A DNA stretch of 64,000 nt from NCBI GenBank assembly GCA_022575985.1, contig JAKSXM010000237.1:1816501-1880500 (forward strand). Reading direction: 5' to 3'. Numbering within the stretch: the first letter of the stretch is position 1; each line of letters opens with the position of its first letter. This DNA comes from Anagrus nilaparvatae. Its lineage: Eukaryota > Arthropoda > Insecta > Hymenoptera > Mymaridae. The notes beneath the pieces are model-generated. The model ran no database searches and was not told the DNA's origin. It was given only the letters and a program-made list of their open reading frames with translations. A program made the position numbers and the translations under genes. Of the stretch, positions 9,821 through 21,744 are shown one piece after another.

Positions 9821-10687
9821 ACTTACAACCAATTTGTGAACTCACAAACAACAATCATGGAACATAAATATATTTTCAATTACCGCTGGTATTATGTAAC
9901 TATTAATAAATAGTATTCTAGGGTAATGATTGGCACTCATGTAAATTTAAGCTCCTAAAATCCGTATTATTCTAGAACCCTTTATCGAACTTATTTTAAG
10001 TCCCTTAAGTCCCTACCAACCGTAAACCTGATTTATTCTAAGTCCCTAAACCTGGATTATTCTAAGCACCTAAATCGAAAAATATTGGACCAAATATAAT
10101 ACTTCAGGTCATAAAACTAATCTCCAAAAAAATTGTTTTGACGTACAATTTAATGTAGTGTGCCAATTTGCAAATGAAAATCGGTAAAAATTAGAAAAAA
10201 GGTTTTAAGAATGTTTTAGAAAACTTTTAGAAATCTTGCTACAATCTTTTTACTGCTAAAATGTTCTGAAGACTTGTTATAACAAAATATCAAATAGAAT
10301 AGAATAAAATTGGCAAATTGCAATTGTCGTGGACATTTGCTTTGTAGATGACTGTAAATTTTAAATTAAGTTCAAATATCCTAAAATATGTTATAATTTA
10401 CAGTTTTTTTTTAGGTATTTTGGTACTAAAAAGCTTTTAGAACATTTTAATAGTAAAAAGTTTTTAGCAAGGTTTCTATAAGCTTTCTAAAACATTTTTA
10501 AAACCTTTTTTCTGATTTTGACCGATTGTCATTTGCAAATCGGCACACTATATTAACATATAGGTAAATTTTTTTTTGTTGAAAATAAGTAGTATTATTA
10601 ACTTAAGTATCATATTCGCGCCAGTATTTTCCTCTACGGTCAATTCGGGAAATAAGAAACACCCTTATAAACATGTTCCATGTTAAA
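9821..10687 (-). mobile_element. MITE-like family X, copy 2, with internal hairpin
   Basis: The hairpin end comes first ('acaaccaatttgtgaactca' ... 'atcatggaacat') and the other end is 'aacatgttccatgttaaaa', so the copy is inverted relative to copy 1. The interior has degenerate 'ctaagtccctaaacctggattatt' repeats (9,955-10,090). A separate inverted repeat at ~10,145-10,265 against 10,435-10,560, related to palindrome D, sits inside it. Confidence 0.65.
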
Positions 10688-11480
10688 AGCACTTTTAAAC
10701 CAATTTGATGCGTTTGAATTCGAGTTTAATTAATTTCAGAGTCAAATACCCTCGCAAAAACCAATTAACATGTTTACAGCGGCATAGGCCGGCATAGGCC
10801 ATTTTGACCCATCTGGCTCTATGTATTTTTAATAGGGCTTCAAAACCTTCCGTAAAAAATTTGCTAATTTAATTTCCTCCCTTAATAATATTTAATAATA
10901 TCAACACAACCACATTAATTGCATCAAGATTTTGAAATTTTTTATGATAAGTATTAATTATTTGGTTCTTTAAAAAATGCCTAATAATGTTTAAATATTA
11001 ATTTTATTTTTTTTTCTTCACCTATATACCTAAGCCTAATTAATTTTATCAATATTACAAGTTTTGCTTTTAACCTCTTTTTGTTGCAGGTACATTTCTT
11101 GTGTATTTTAATTTATAAACAAACTAAATAATATAACCATTAACTTTATTTATTTAAATTTAAATATAATCGAATAATCGATTTTAATTCGGCCAATCAG
11201 AAGGCGAATAAAAAGTTGAATAGAAGCAACTTCAGATCTCCATCGATTTTTATATAATGGATTCCATTTTAATATATATAGAATAGGATTTTTATCCATG
11301 TAATATTCAAATAAAATATTATATATTACTGATATAAATAAATTTTTAATTAAAAATAAAATTATTCAATATTATAAATATTATATTTATATAATTTATT
11401 GTGCATAATTTTATAAATAAAGAAAATTGATTATATTTAATACAAATTCTGCTAATTTATTCATAATATAATATTATATT
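10688..11480. other. AT-rich stretch without recognisable gene
   Basis: Only simple AT-rich sequence and a short duplicated 'ggcataggccggcataggcc' at ~10,783 are visible. Confidence 0.5.
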
Positions 11481-13767
11481 TGGGTCAATATTTGTGAACT
11501 GTATATGACTTTGCATGGGTGGGTCTCGAAATCTACTCCAAAGTATGTTTGGTCGAAAGCATATATAAAAAAAATAATTTTCCCCAATTTTTAGATTTTT
11601 AGATCCAATCCTCTTTTTTTACAGCGATTTTTGTTTTTTTCAATTTTTTGAAATTTTTAATTTTTGAGAAATTTATGTTCATTAATTTTTCTCGCAATTG
11701 CGCACTTTACAATAAAATTTTTTTTCCTTATAGTACCCTATAGGAAATTTCCCGTAGAATTCGATTCTGGGGTCCAAATTTTTTTTTGAACTGCGCATGC
11801 GCGAGAAAATCAACATTCTTGCTTTGCCTTTTCTAGCTTATATGCCTCAGCTGCAGACAGCTCAATTTTCATCCTGTTGGTCTCAAATTGTAGGTTTTTT
11901 CATATACTTTCAAAATATGAAATCATTTTTTTGGGTAAATTTATTTTAAAAGGAATAAAATTGAAAAATAGCGATTTTTAAAAAATCATTTTTCACAAAT
12001 TTTAAATTTTCCGCCAAGTCACGTGACCAAATGAAAATCTGACTGAAAATTCAGATTCAGCGGAAAATTTTACATAAGGATACCAATTTTCGTCTTATTT
12101 CATTAAATAGTTTCTAAGATATCCCATTTTAAAGATAAAGATTAAAATTGACTTTTTTTAAAAAACCCTAAAAATGGGACTCTGACTTTGATTATCATAT
12201 CTGTTAAACAAATAATTATAAAAAGACGAGTAAAAATTTTTTGGTAACTAAGGGCTTGTAAAAAATTTTTGAGGCCTATAGAACTCGTTTCTTTTAAAAA
12301 TTAGAATTTTGGCAGCAATTTCAAAATTGGTCATTTTGGGGTAAGAATAGGCATTTGGTTTATTGACTATCGGCATGAGAGATTTAGCGACAAATAATTG
12401 CAGTGTACGGTAACTGAATGGTGACACTTATACCAAAAAAATGAGACCATTCGGAAGTATTTAGGTTAACTGGCACGTTTGCAGCTTAGTATTAAAGATT
12501 ACGAAAAAATCCTATTTGATAACATTGTGGTATTTTGTAGTTATTTAGTATTTTGCTATTTCTTTTATTTCTATAGCGTTACGGAAACATCCAAAACTTT
12601 TCCAAAAAGGGGGTCTTTTGTAAAAATTCTCGAGGAAACGGAAAATTTCGTCAAAATTTTCATTAGGTAACTAGAAAATTCGGAAAATTGAAAATAAGAT
12701 AGAATAGCTACAAAATACAACAATGTTATAAAATAGGATTTTTTTCATAATCTTTAATACAAAGCTGCAAACGTGCCAGTTAACCAAAATACTTCCAATT
12801 GGTCTAATTTTTTTAGTATAAGTGTCACCATTCAGTTACCGCACACTGCAATCATTTGTCGCTAAATCTCTCATGCCGATAGTCAATAAACCAAATGCCT
12901 ATTCTTACCCCAAAATGACCAATTTTGAAATTGCTGCCAAAATTCTAATTTTTAAAAGAAACGAGTTCTATAGGCCTCAAAAATTTTTTACAAGCCCTTA
13001 GTTTCCAAAAAATTTTTACTCGTCTTTTTATAATTATTTGTTTAACAGATATGATAATTAAAGTCAGAGTCCCAATTTTAGGGTTTTTTAAAAAAAGTCA
13101 ATTTTAATCTTTATCTTTAAAATGGGATATCTTAGAAACTATTTAATGAAATAAGACGAAAATTGGTATCCTTATGTAAAATTTTCCGCTGAATATGAAT
13201 TTTCAGTCGGATTTTCATTTGGTCACGTGACTTGGCGGAAAATTTAAAATTTGTGAAAAATGATTTTTTAAAAATCGCTATTTTTCAATTTTATTCCTTT
13301 TAAAATAAATTTACCCAAAAAAATGATTTCATATTCTGAAAGTATATGAAAAAACCTACAATTTGAGACCAACAGAATGAAAATTTAGCTGTCTGCAGCT
13401 GAGGCATATAAGCTAGAAAAGGCAAAGCAAGAATGTTGATTTTCTCGCGCATGCGCAGTTCAAAAAAAAATTTGGACCCCAGAATCGAATTCTACAGGAA
13501 ATTTCCTATGGGGTACTATAAGGAAAAAAAATTTTATTGTAAAGTGCGCGGTTGCGAGAAAAATTAATGAACATAAATTTCTCAAAAATTAAAAATTTCA
13601 AAAAATTGAAAAAAACAAAAATCGCTGTATAAATAGAGGATTGGATCTAAAAAGCTAAAAATTGGGGAAAATTATTTTTTTTATATATGCTTTCGACCAA
13701 ACATACTTTGGAGTAGATTCTGAGACTCGAAAATCCAAACTGTATACACTTCACAAATATTGACCCA
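11481..13767. repeat. 2.3-kb palindrome, family B (A-related)
   Basis: TGGGTCAATATTTGTGAA at 11,481 is matched by the complement ending at 13,767, and the two halves stay collinear to about 12,540 and 12,708. The centre is near 12,624. Each arm has CACGTGACC-type and GCGCATGCGC motifs in the same places as family A. The central ~400 bp on each side resembles family F ('atgagagattt...acttataccaaaaaaatgagacc'), so the palindrome looks like an A-type element around an F-type core. ORFs in it are incidental. Confidence 0.9.
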
Positions 13768-14110
13768 TTTAAGACTATACAAAAGTTTTATAAACCAATA
13801 CGAAATTATGTCAGGAATCATAATGTAAAACTTCCACATTTACGCGAAGCACACAGAGGACGTAGCCCCTAGTATATATATATTTTAATACTATTGAAAA
13901 TTTATTTGTCCTTTTGTTAGTCTGTTTGTCTGTTTTTACCCTAATGACTCAAAACCGTCAAAATAATTAGCATGAAACCGGTGTCAAAATAAAGAAAAAA
14001 AGTCTGCGCGTGACCTAATCCATAGATTTTTTGCTCAGCTATCGTAGTTTTTGTGATATTTAACTTTTAGTGTTTTTGAATTTGTAAAATTAAAAAAATT
14101 TTTTTTTTTT
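13768..14110. other. Spacer with a possible Helitron-like 3' end
   Basis: 'cacacagaggacgtagcccctagt' at ~13,848-13,871 has a CTAG|T ending after a GC-rich stretch, as Helitron 3' ends do. I could not identify a TC 5' end or a clear terminal hairpin. A similar GC patch (G-run then 'cggagcccccc') is at ~14,687-14,707. Confidence 0.2.
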
Positions 14111-14264
14111 GCTTTCCCGGGCGTAAAACTTGCGCGTAAAGAATTTTCTAAAATCGTTCTATGCCTAGGTAGGCAAAAAATATTGTAAGCACCATGGGCG
14201 AAAAACTTTCGAATGACTTCTCCTAGTGCCAAAACTTTTACGCCCTTGATACTTAATATACTAT
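14111..14264 (+). mobile_element. Truncated copy of the 6.7-kb SINE-like body
   Basis: 'cccgggcgtaaaactt', 'aagaattttct', 'cctaggtaggcaaaaaat', 'aagcaccatgggcgaaa' and 'acttttacgcccttgatactta' match 6,775-6,975 in order. It lacks the tRNA-like head. The minus-strand ORF 14,035-14,232 is a by-product. Confidence 0.7.
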
Positions 14265-15600
14265 AACAAAAATTAAAACATCTCGAGACTATCGAAAAAT
14301 TTTAATGTCGCATTTTTAAAGCTGGGAAAAAAAATTTTTTTAATTTTTTTATTTTTTATGGTATTTTTAATAATTTATTACGACGTTTGATCATAAATTA
14401 AAAAATTTTTTTTTGTTTTTTTGATATGGTTGAAAAAATTTTTGATTTTTAAAAATAATTTTTTAGATGATTTGTTGTAAAAATAAGAATCCTGGACACA
14501 AATTGAAGAAATTTTAGTATTCATGAAACGAAATAAATTAAATTATTAACTTTTTAGTTTTTAAATAATTAAATAAAAGTTTTTTTAGATTAAAATTATA
14601 AATACTGTCATTCACTAAAAATTCAAAATTATTTTCAATTAACAAATTTGGTTAACCTAAACCAAAAACGAAGTAAATGAGACACAGGGGGGGGGGCGGA
14701 GCCCCCCTCCAACTTTCTTAAATATATATATTTATTTAATTTCATTTCTATTTGTTTTTATTTGCCTTGGCCTGGGCGTGAACTCGAGATCTTCAATTTA
14801 TTAGTTTCAAAATATACCATCATGCTAAAGAAGATTTGACAATATATTTTTAAATTATGAGTGACATGCTTCTTTTGATTTATCAAATAAGTTTATTATT
14901 TGTAAATTAAATTATGATTATTTAAGGCATTTTATTTTTATAAACTACTAAAAAAAATCTTATTGTTATCAAAAAATAAAAAAAAAATTCTCAGTTTAAA
15001 TAGCATATAATATAATTAATTTAGGATTTTTAAATTTTGAAAAAATTGTTTTATTTAAATTCTGTTTCTGGACAGTAACGGCCAAGAAAATCGTGACTTC
15101 TCCCCGCTGACGCAGAAAAATTATTGACGACCATTAGTCATAAAAAAATAATGCGATTTCGCCACGGTAGGTAATTTACGTACAATTCGAGTTATTTTTT
15201 ATTTTTCTGGTCAACAATCGTATTATACTTAAAATTTTTATTGCATTGATAGCCCATTTTTCATAGTAGAATTATGGAAATAAAATTATATTTATATTTC
15301 AACCATTATTGGGCATAAATTTTTTTTTATTATCTTTAAAATTTTGGTATTGAAAGAACTAAGAGCGGGAGTTTCATTTCTCATCTCTTTTTTAATTTGG
15401 ATATAAGGTATATGGTTTGTAAGTTTACAAAATCTATAGGAAATCACAAAGAAATTTTATTTTTCAATAACATTTCTGATTTTACAAGCACTTTGTATTT
15501 TGCAAAACTTATACTATGTAAATTTTTTTTAATAACAAAAAATTTACAATAGCTAAAGTCTAAGATTGACTAGCCATTTTTTGAAGCTACAAATCCATGA
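14265..15600. other. AT-rich stretch without recognisable gene
   Basis: Homopolymer-rich sequence. Nothing coding is recognised. The least AT-rich patch, 15,060-15,190, has no family resemblance. Confidence 0.5.
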
Positions 15601-15609
15601 ATATTTAAT

Positions 15610-15922
15610 TTTATTAGAGTTTCATAATCATTTCCTACAGATTATTAGGCAAGGCGTTAAAAACCTTTATAGATACGAGAGAATAACATTTCTGATCAAT
15701 TGTTTGATTTTTTTTTCTTATATTATTAAATTCATTAACAAAGTAATAAAATTTCTGAATGACATTCATTGTATTAGCTGCAGTATTATTCTGATTAATG
15801 TTTTTAATAAGTCTAATTTGTGCATCTTGTATAAATTTCATTATAGTATCATTTTTTTTGTGCCGATTCCAAGGCTGTATTAAGTAGTGGTAAAAAAATA
15901 ATAAGTTACATATAAGTTTCAT
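15610..15922 (-). pseudogene. Possible LINE ORF2 C-terminal remnant
   Basis: The minus-strand frame of 95 codons ends ...'LVSIKVFNALPNNL'. That resembles the 'hydrophobic-x-x-x-W/Y/F-N-x-L-P-x-x-I/L' signature near the C-terminus of many LINE polyproteins, and the residues before it are Lys/Asn-rich as usual there. No RT motifs are present. The call rests on one short signature and could be wrong. Confidence 0.3.
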
Positions 15923-15929
15923 GTAATTC

Positions 15930-17645
15930 TGAACTGCAAAAAAAACTCTCTGGCCATAGTTTCCCAGTTTGATCTGTGCCTTAGCGTAATCAAATCTATT
16001 TTTTTTACTAGACCATGATTGCCGTAAAATATTTACATAAATTCATTATTTTATAGAATTATTACAAAATCAATGATCGAAAATACATAAAATATAAACT
16101 TATTGGATTTGATTTTAAATTAAAATTTTTGTTTTACTTAATTTTTTTTTTTTTGTTAAAGAAAACTTTTCCTACTTTCTTTATTAAATTCATAATATTT
16201 TTTCATAAGCACTTTTTAATAAAAAATCAGGTCACATGTTTTTGGAAAAAAGTTTTTCAAAAGTCCAAAAATTAATTAATTTTTTTTTAAACATTAAAGG
16301 GGAATTCCAAATAACCCAGTATTAAAAAACCAATGTATTAATTCATTAGCATTCTTTTATTTGCTTTACGTTACTATTTTTATTGAAATGTATAATGTAA
16401 ATCGAAATAAATAAAATATTTTTTACTTTACTAAATAATAAATAAAAAATAATTGTCAAATTTAAAATGATTGTAAAATCACATTAATAAAAGTCTTATT
16501 ATATATTATTCTAAGTTAGAATGTAGCTGCAATATGTCCCCATTCAATACCATTACTCGGTCTTCTTTTATTCTTTCAATGATGATATTAATCTTTGTGC
16601 ACAAAACAGAAACTCTCTTAGTCAGAACTAGACACTACAGACCAACGAAGTTATCTGCCACCACCTTATTTGAATTTCTAATTAGGAAACCTCCATGCAA
16701 TTATTGGATTAATGTAAATTACGAGAGCCGCCTTCGCCTAAGCCATCGATGTGCCATATAAGGGTTGAAATTTTCTATCTTTCTCTTTTGAGTTTCATCA
16801 CGGGGTCAGGATAATTAAAATACGTTGATTAATATGTAAATATAATCAGATTACTGTTTTGTAAATTTGAATCCAGACACAAATATAGCTATATAATAAT
16901 ATAATAATGAAAACGTAGTATTATTAAGAATTTTCTTAATTCAACATTGTGAAATTTTTTTTTTTGCAATATTTTTTTTCTTGATAAGATTAGCATGTTA
17001 GTTACTCATTAACAGCTAAAATCTAATATACTTTTTTTAATTCATATGTCAAAGATATTAAAACAAGAAAAATAAAGTCTTCATCATTATTTAAAAAAAA
17101 ATATTAAATTGAGCCAAAATAAAAAAAAAAAACAATAGCTTTAACAACACAATTACTAAAATACATATTATTAAAAATTTTATAAAAATAGATTAAATAA
17201 TAATCTTTGAAAGATTTTAGTAAATAAAAATAAAGTACATAATGCTTGGTTCTCGCTAATTTTGTTAAATTTTTGAATAGCTTTAGCATTCAAAAAAATA
17301 AGTTTCACACTTTTTTTTCATTCACAAAAAACAAATTTTAGAGTTGAAAATTTCTTCCAAGGTCAAGGATGAAATCTTATTTTATTTATTCTGTGTTTCT
17401 TTTCAGTCGTATTTTTTCTGTGTTTGGCATGTAAAAATAAAATATCATTAAATTAATATGCTCAAAATTTATATCATATTCGGAGGCATAAAATTTGTCT
17501 AAAATTATTTTTGTAATCCAACCTTTTAAGGTTTTAATTAAGATATGAAAATAAAATTATATTTGCATATCACAAAATGTATACATAAAAGTTGAGGAAT
17601 CAAAGTAATACATACAAAGTAATGTATGCTCAAGCAATAAAATTT
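15930..17645. other. AT-rich stretch, one unassigned ORF
   Basis: A plus-strand 75-codon frame at 16,534-16,761 lies in a slightly less AT-rich patch (16,510-16,830). I recognise no domain in it. Otherwise homopolymer-rich DNA. Confidence 0.4.
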
Positions 17646-17649
17646 TATA

Positions 17650-17918
17650 ATTAATATTTTTTGTTTTTTATTAATCAGCCTCCATAACTTGCGTCAAGTT
17701 TTGTTTTAGATCTCAAAACTTTCGTAGTGTTAAAAATTGGTGATAATAGAATGTTTAATCCGGTACTTTAAATTCCATATATATCTACAATAAATCAATT
17801 ACTTAATAAGTAATATTATTTTTTTTCTTTATTAATCAGGCCACATAACTTGCGTAAAGTTTTGTTTTAGATCTCAAAACTTTCGCAGTGTTTAATAATA
17901 GTGATAATAGAATGTTTA
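17650..17918 (+). repeat. Two direct copies of a ~105-bp unit
   Basis: 'ttttttattaatcagcctcc ... gttttgttttagatctcaaaactttcg' at ~17,655-17,755 recurs at ~17,825-17,918 ('tttattaatcaggccacata...'), a period of about 165 bp. Non-coding. Confidence 0.8.
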
Positions 17919-18639
17919 CCTAATAAAATACTAGATAAAATAAATAAGCAGTCAGAACACTTATAGGCACTTGCGTAACTTTACATATAAATGTTTTTTT
18001 GGGAGATCTCATTCATTTCACATAAGTATATTTCAATAAAATAAAAAAAATTTCATTATAATTTTTGAAAAGTTTTTAGCAAAAAAAATTTAAGCATACC
18101 TAAATTGTTAATTTTAATTGACTCTCAATAAATAAATAAATAAATTTTGAAATCGTAGCTTCCCCTTTCACGGATTTTTTTTCATTTTTCATTTTAATTT
18201 TGATGAACACATTAAATTATTTAATTTAAATTCAATTTATTAATATTTTCAGATATTTTATTTAAAAATAGAAAAGTGACTAAAAGTTGCATCTGATGTG
18301 TGTCTTCTAACAGCTATGCCTTTTTGTTGATATTTTGATATTGAAAAAATTTATTGTTAGAAACTATTTAAAAAATTTTTTATTTGCTATACTTTACCAA
18401 AACAAACAAATATTTTATCTCTAAAATATAGTAAAATAGCCTGAGAAGTAAATATACATTGAATCATGTGAAAAAATTTCATTATCAAAAAATAATGAAA
18501 TTTAATTGAATAAAATATATTTAACCATAAAATGTATTATTTATTTTCTATTTTAAGCATTGTAAAATATTACCCTCTTCTTTTTGTCTTAAAAGTTTTT
18601 ATTTGAATTATTGTTTAAATTTCAATATACTTAAATTAT

Positions 18640-19740
18640 TACATCTCTTGTACCGGTATAGAAGTTTATAACAAAGGAAAATTCTTTGAATCTCCAATAT
18701 TAATAACCAAAGGTTCTAATGATGGCTTACAAGAAGTAAAACTAGTCCACATTTTTTATCTACTCCATTTAAAAATTTTTGCCAGCAAATAATAATGATA
18801 TAAAAACATTTGTTATCTACCGATATAGAGAAAATGAATTCTCTAATATTTTAATAACCAAATGAGATAAAAGCTTGAAATTTTCTCAAAAGATTCTAAT
18901 GATGACTTGCAAGAAGTAAATCTAGTCCTCATATTTTATCTGATTCAGTTTATAATTTCAACAGAAAAAAGTTCTGTTTTAAAAGAATTTCTTACCTACC
19001 GATATAGAGAAAGCGAAGAAAATGAAATCTCTAATATTTTAATAACCAAATGAGATAAATGGTTGAAATTTTCTCAAAAGATTCTAATGAAGATTTGCAA
19101 CAAGTAAATCTAGTCCTAATATTTTGTCTGCTCCAATTTATAAATTCACAAGAAAAAAATTCTATTTTAAAAACATTCTTACCTAACGATACAGAGAAAG
19201 TGAAAAAAATGAAATGTAATAATTATAATAACTTAATGAGATAAAAGCTTGAAAATTTTAGAAGTATTTAACTGTAGCGGGTAGAAAAACAAGGACTACT
19301 TTTTCTTCTTCATAGCCATTATAATAATCATTTGAGAAAATTGAAAGCTTTTTTTTTGATTTGGTTCTTAAAATATTATACAGTACTCATTTTCTTCAGT
19401 CTTATAATATCAGTAGTGTTTTTGAAACAAAATTTTTTTCTACTAAAGTAATAAACTTTAGAAAATAAAAACTAAGGACTAGTTTAAGTTCTAGTAACTC
19501 ATCCTCGAACTCATCATTAGAATCTTTTGTAAAAATTTCAAGCTTTTATCTCATTTGGTTATTAAAATATTTGAGATTTAATTTTCTTCGCTTTCTCTAT
19601 ATCGGTAGATAAAAATATTTTTATATCAACATTATTTTCTGGAAAAAATTTTAAAATGGAGTAGACAGTAGAAAAGGAGGATTATCTTTTGCGAAAGTTT
19701 CAAACTTTTGTCTAATTTGGTTATTAATGTTATATGTATA
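18640..19740. repeat. Foldback with tandem-repeat arms (~180-bp unit)
   Basis: The landmark 'taccgatatagagaaa' or a variant recurs near 18,652, 18,817, 18,996 and 19,180, each followed by 'aataaccaaatgagataaa' and 'gattctaatgatg'. From ~19,290 to 19,740 the same blocks return as reverse complement. The centre is ~19,270, in 'tgtagcgggtagaaaaac'. The ORF 19,059-19,244 lies in one unit and is not a gene. Confidence 0.8.
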
Positions 19741-19744
19741 CACT

Positions 19745-20590
19745 TTATATGTTTAAAAACATTTTAAAAATTAAAATTCAATATTTTTGGTTCCTCAAAG
19801 AGGAACCATTGTGTTAGGTCGAAATTTGATTTTCTATTTTTTGGCATATAAGCACGTTTTGGGACCCCAGGAAGCTAAAAAACCGGTTTTTAAAAAAAGT
19901 CTGTATGTCTAACAATATATTTGTACTAAAGTCTGTATAACAATATATTTTTAAATAACTTTTTTTTTAATTAGGAAATATCAAAATATTAATAAATTTA
20001 ATTTACACTAAATAATCCATTATAAAAAAATTAAATCAAACATTATTTTATTTTTATGAATTATATAAACAATAAGCACTGGGGTTTCATTAGGTTAGTT
20101 TTCTATCTTAATATAATACACCGTGACAGCTCCTGACTGAACGAATGAATTTCCATTTCGGAGTTTAGTTTAATTAAATTAAAATACGATAATAAAAAGG
20201 AAAAAATATTTTGTATAATAAAGAAAAAGGAAAACATATTTATTATATAACTATATAATAATAACTAAAACGAAACAATTTTATTAAATAAAATCGAACT
20301 ATTGAACGTCAAAAAGTTCGATAAAAAAATCGAACTATAAAAAATTCGATTTCGACTTTCGATGTATATTATAATATTAGAGAGAGACAGAGGAAAATCG
20401 GCGTATATCTAGGGTCACGTGGGCACTTGCGTCCCGGGGCGACCGCCCTTGTAGATAATTGAAATTTATTCCCGAAACGCGTAGTCGTTATATGTAAAAT
20501 AAATTGTAAAATAGATGGATAATAAAAGTTTTTTCACAACTGTGTTTATTTAATTTAAAATATTATATATAGGTTATTATTTCTCAACTG
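19745..20590. other. AT-rich spacer with small dyads
   Basis: GGTTCCTCAAAGAGGAACC (19,790-19,808) is a short perfect palindrome. 20,395-20,490 is a GC-richer patch ending 'cccgaaacgcg' that may be a PLE tail, but it lacks a clear hairpin. No gene. Confidence 0.5.
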
Positions 20591-21739
20591 TATATAAGCA
20601 ATTATTTTAAAAGTAATACTTAATTTGAGCCTGGAATCGTAAATTTTTTTTTTGAGGGCACATTGATATGACCCGTCTTTTCAGATAGTTTGAACCTTCA
20701 GAAAACCGAAAAAAATCGTGAACAAGAAATCGGCGATAGGTGCCAAAAATATTTTTTCACTTTTATGTCAAAAAACGTGTTTTTCGTATCTGAGCTACCC
20801 TAAATTTTTAAAATAACTTTTTAGGTAAGAAAACTTTTTTAAAATAGATAAAAAAATCTGATTGCCAGGGAAAAACCACTCCAGAAGATAAAAAAACTTA
20901 TCTTTTTACGATGAAATTTAGCCAAGTTATCGTCAATTTAAGATTTTGCTCAAATTCGTCTTAAAAAAGATTGAAATTTTATTGAAAAAAGCCTGTTTCT
21001 GAACCTTAAACATGCATTATTCGCTTGATTTTCATCGTAAAATAATAATTTTTTTTTTTTAAATCGATTAATATTTTCCTGGCAATTCATTTCTTTAAGA
21101 AAAAAATTATTTTTATTGACAAAATTTTAATTTTTAGATCAAAAACTGTGTTAAGAAAATCTTGCTACTTACAGTTTTCAAAGGCTTTTGACCTAAAAAT
21201 TGAAATTTGGTCAATAAAAATGATTTTTTTCTTAAAGAAATGAATTGCCAGGAAAAAATTAATTGATTTTAAAAAAAAAAATTATTATTTTACGATGAAA
21301 ATCAAGCGAGTAATGCATGTTTAAAGTTCAGAAACAGGCTTTTTTCAATAAAATCTCAATATTTTTTAAGACGAATTTGAGCAAAATCTTAAATTGACGA
21401 TAACTTGGCTAAATTTCATCGTAAAAAGATAAGTTTTTTTTTCTTCTGGAGTGGTTTTTCCCTGGCAATTAGATTTTTTTATCTATTTTAAAAAAGTTTT
21501 TTTACCTAAAAAGTTATTTTAAAAATTTAGGGTAGCTCAGATACGAAAAACACGTTTTTTGACATAAAAGTGAAAAAATCTTTTTGGCACCTATCGCTGA
21601 TTTCTTGTTCACGATTTTTTTCAGTTTTCTGAAGGTTCAAACTATCTGAAAACACGTGTCATATCGATGTGCCCTCAAAAAAAAAATTTACGATTCCAGG
21701 CTCAAATTAAGTATCACTTTTAAAATAATTGCTCATATA
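20591..21739. repeat. 1.15-kb near-perfect palindrome, family H
   Basis: The arms pair from 'tatataagcaattattttaa' at 20,591 to its complement ending at 21,739. The axis is ~21,165 and only ~40 bp at the centre is unpaired. The loop carries the motif ACTGTGTTAA ... CTACTTACAGTTTTCAAAGG, which is kept in every other H copy (44,765; 45,135; 57,370; 63,300; 63,955). Non-coding. Confidence 0.9.
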
Positions 21740-21744
21740 AAGTG

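Noticed and set aside
13840..14710. Complete Helitron from the CTAG end
   Set aside because: No matching TC 5' terminus or terminal hairpin was found, and the second GC patch is only loosely similar.
15566..15883. 105-codon plus-strand ORF
   Set aside because: Antisense shadow of the minus-strand LINE-like frame; composition is Phe/Ile/Leu-rich without a motif.
16534..16761. Host gene exon
   Set aside because: A 75-codon frame without recognisable domain or flanking splice-site support; left as an unassigned ORF.
20440..20560. Another PLE 3' tail ('cccgaaacgcg')
   Set aside because: GAAACGCG is present and the tail is AT-rich, but I could not find the preceding box and hairpin.
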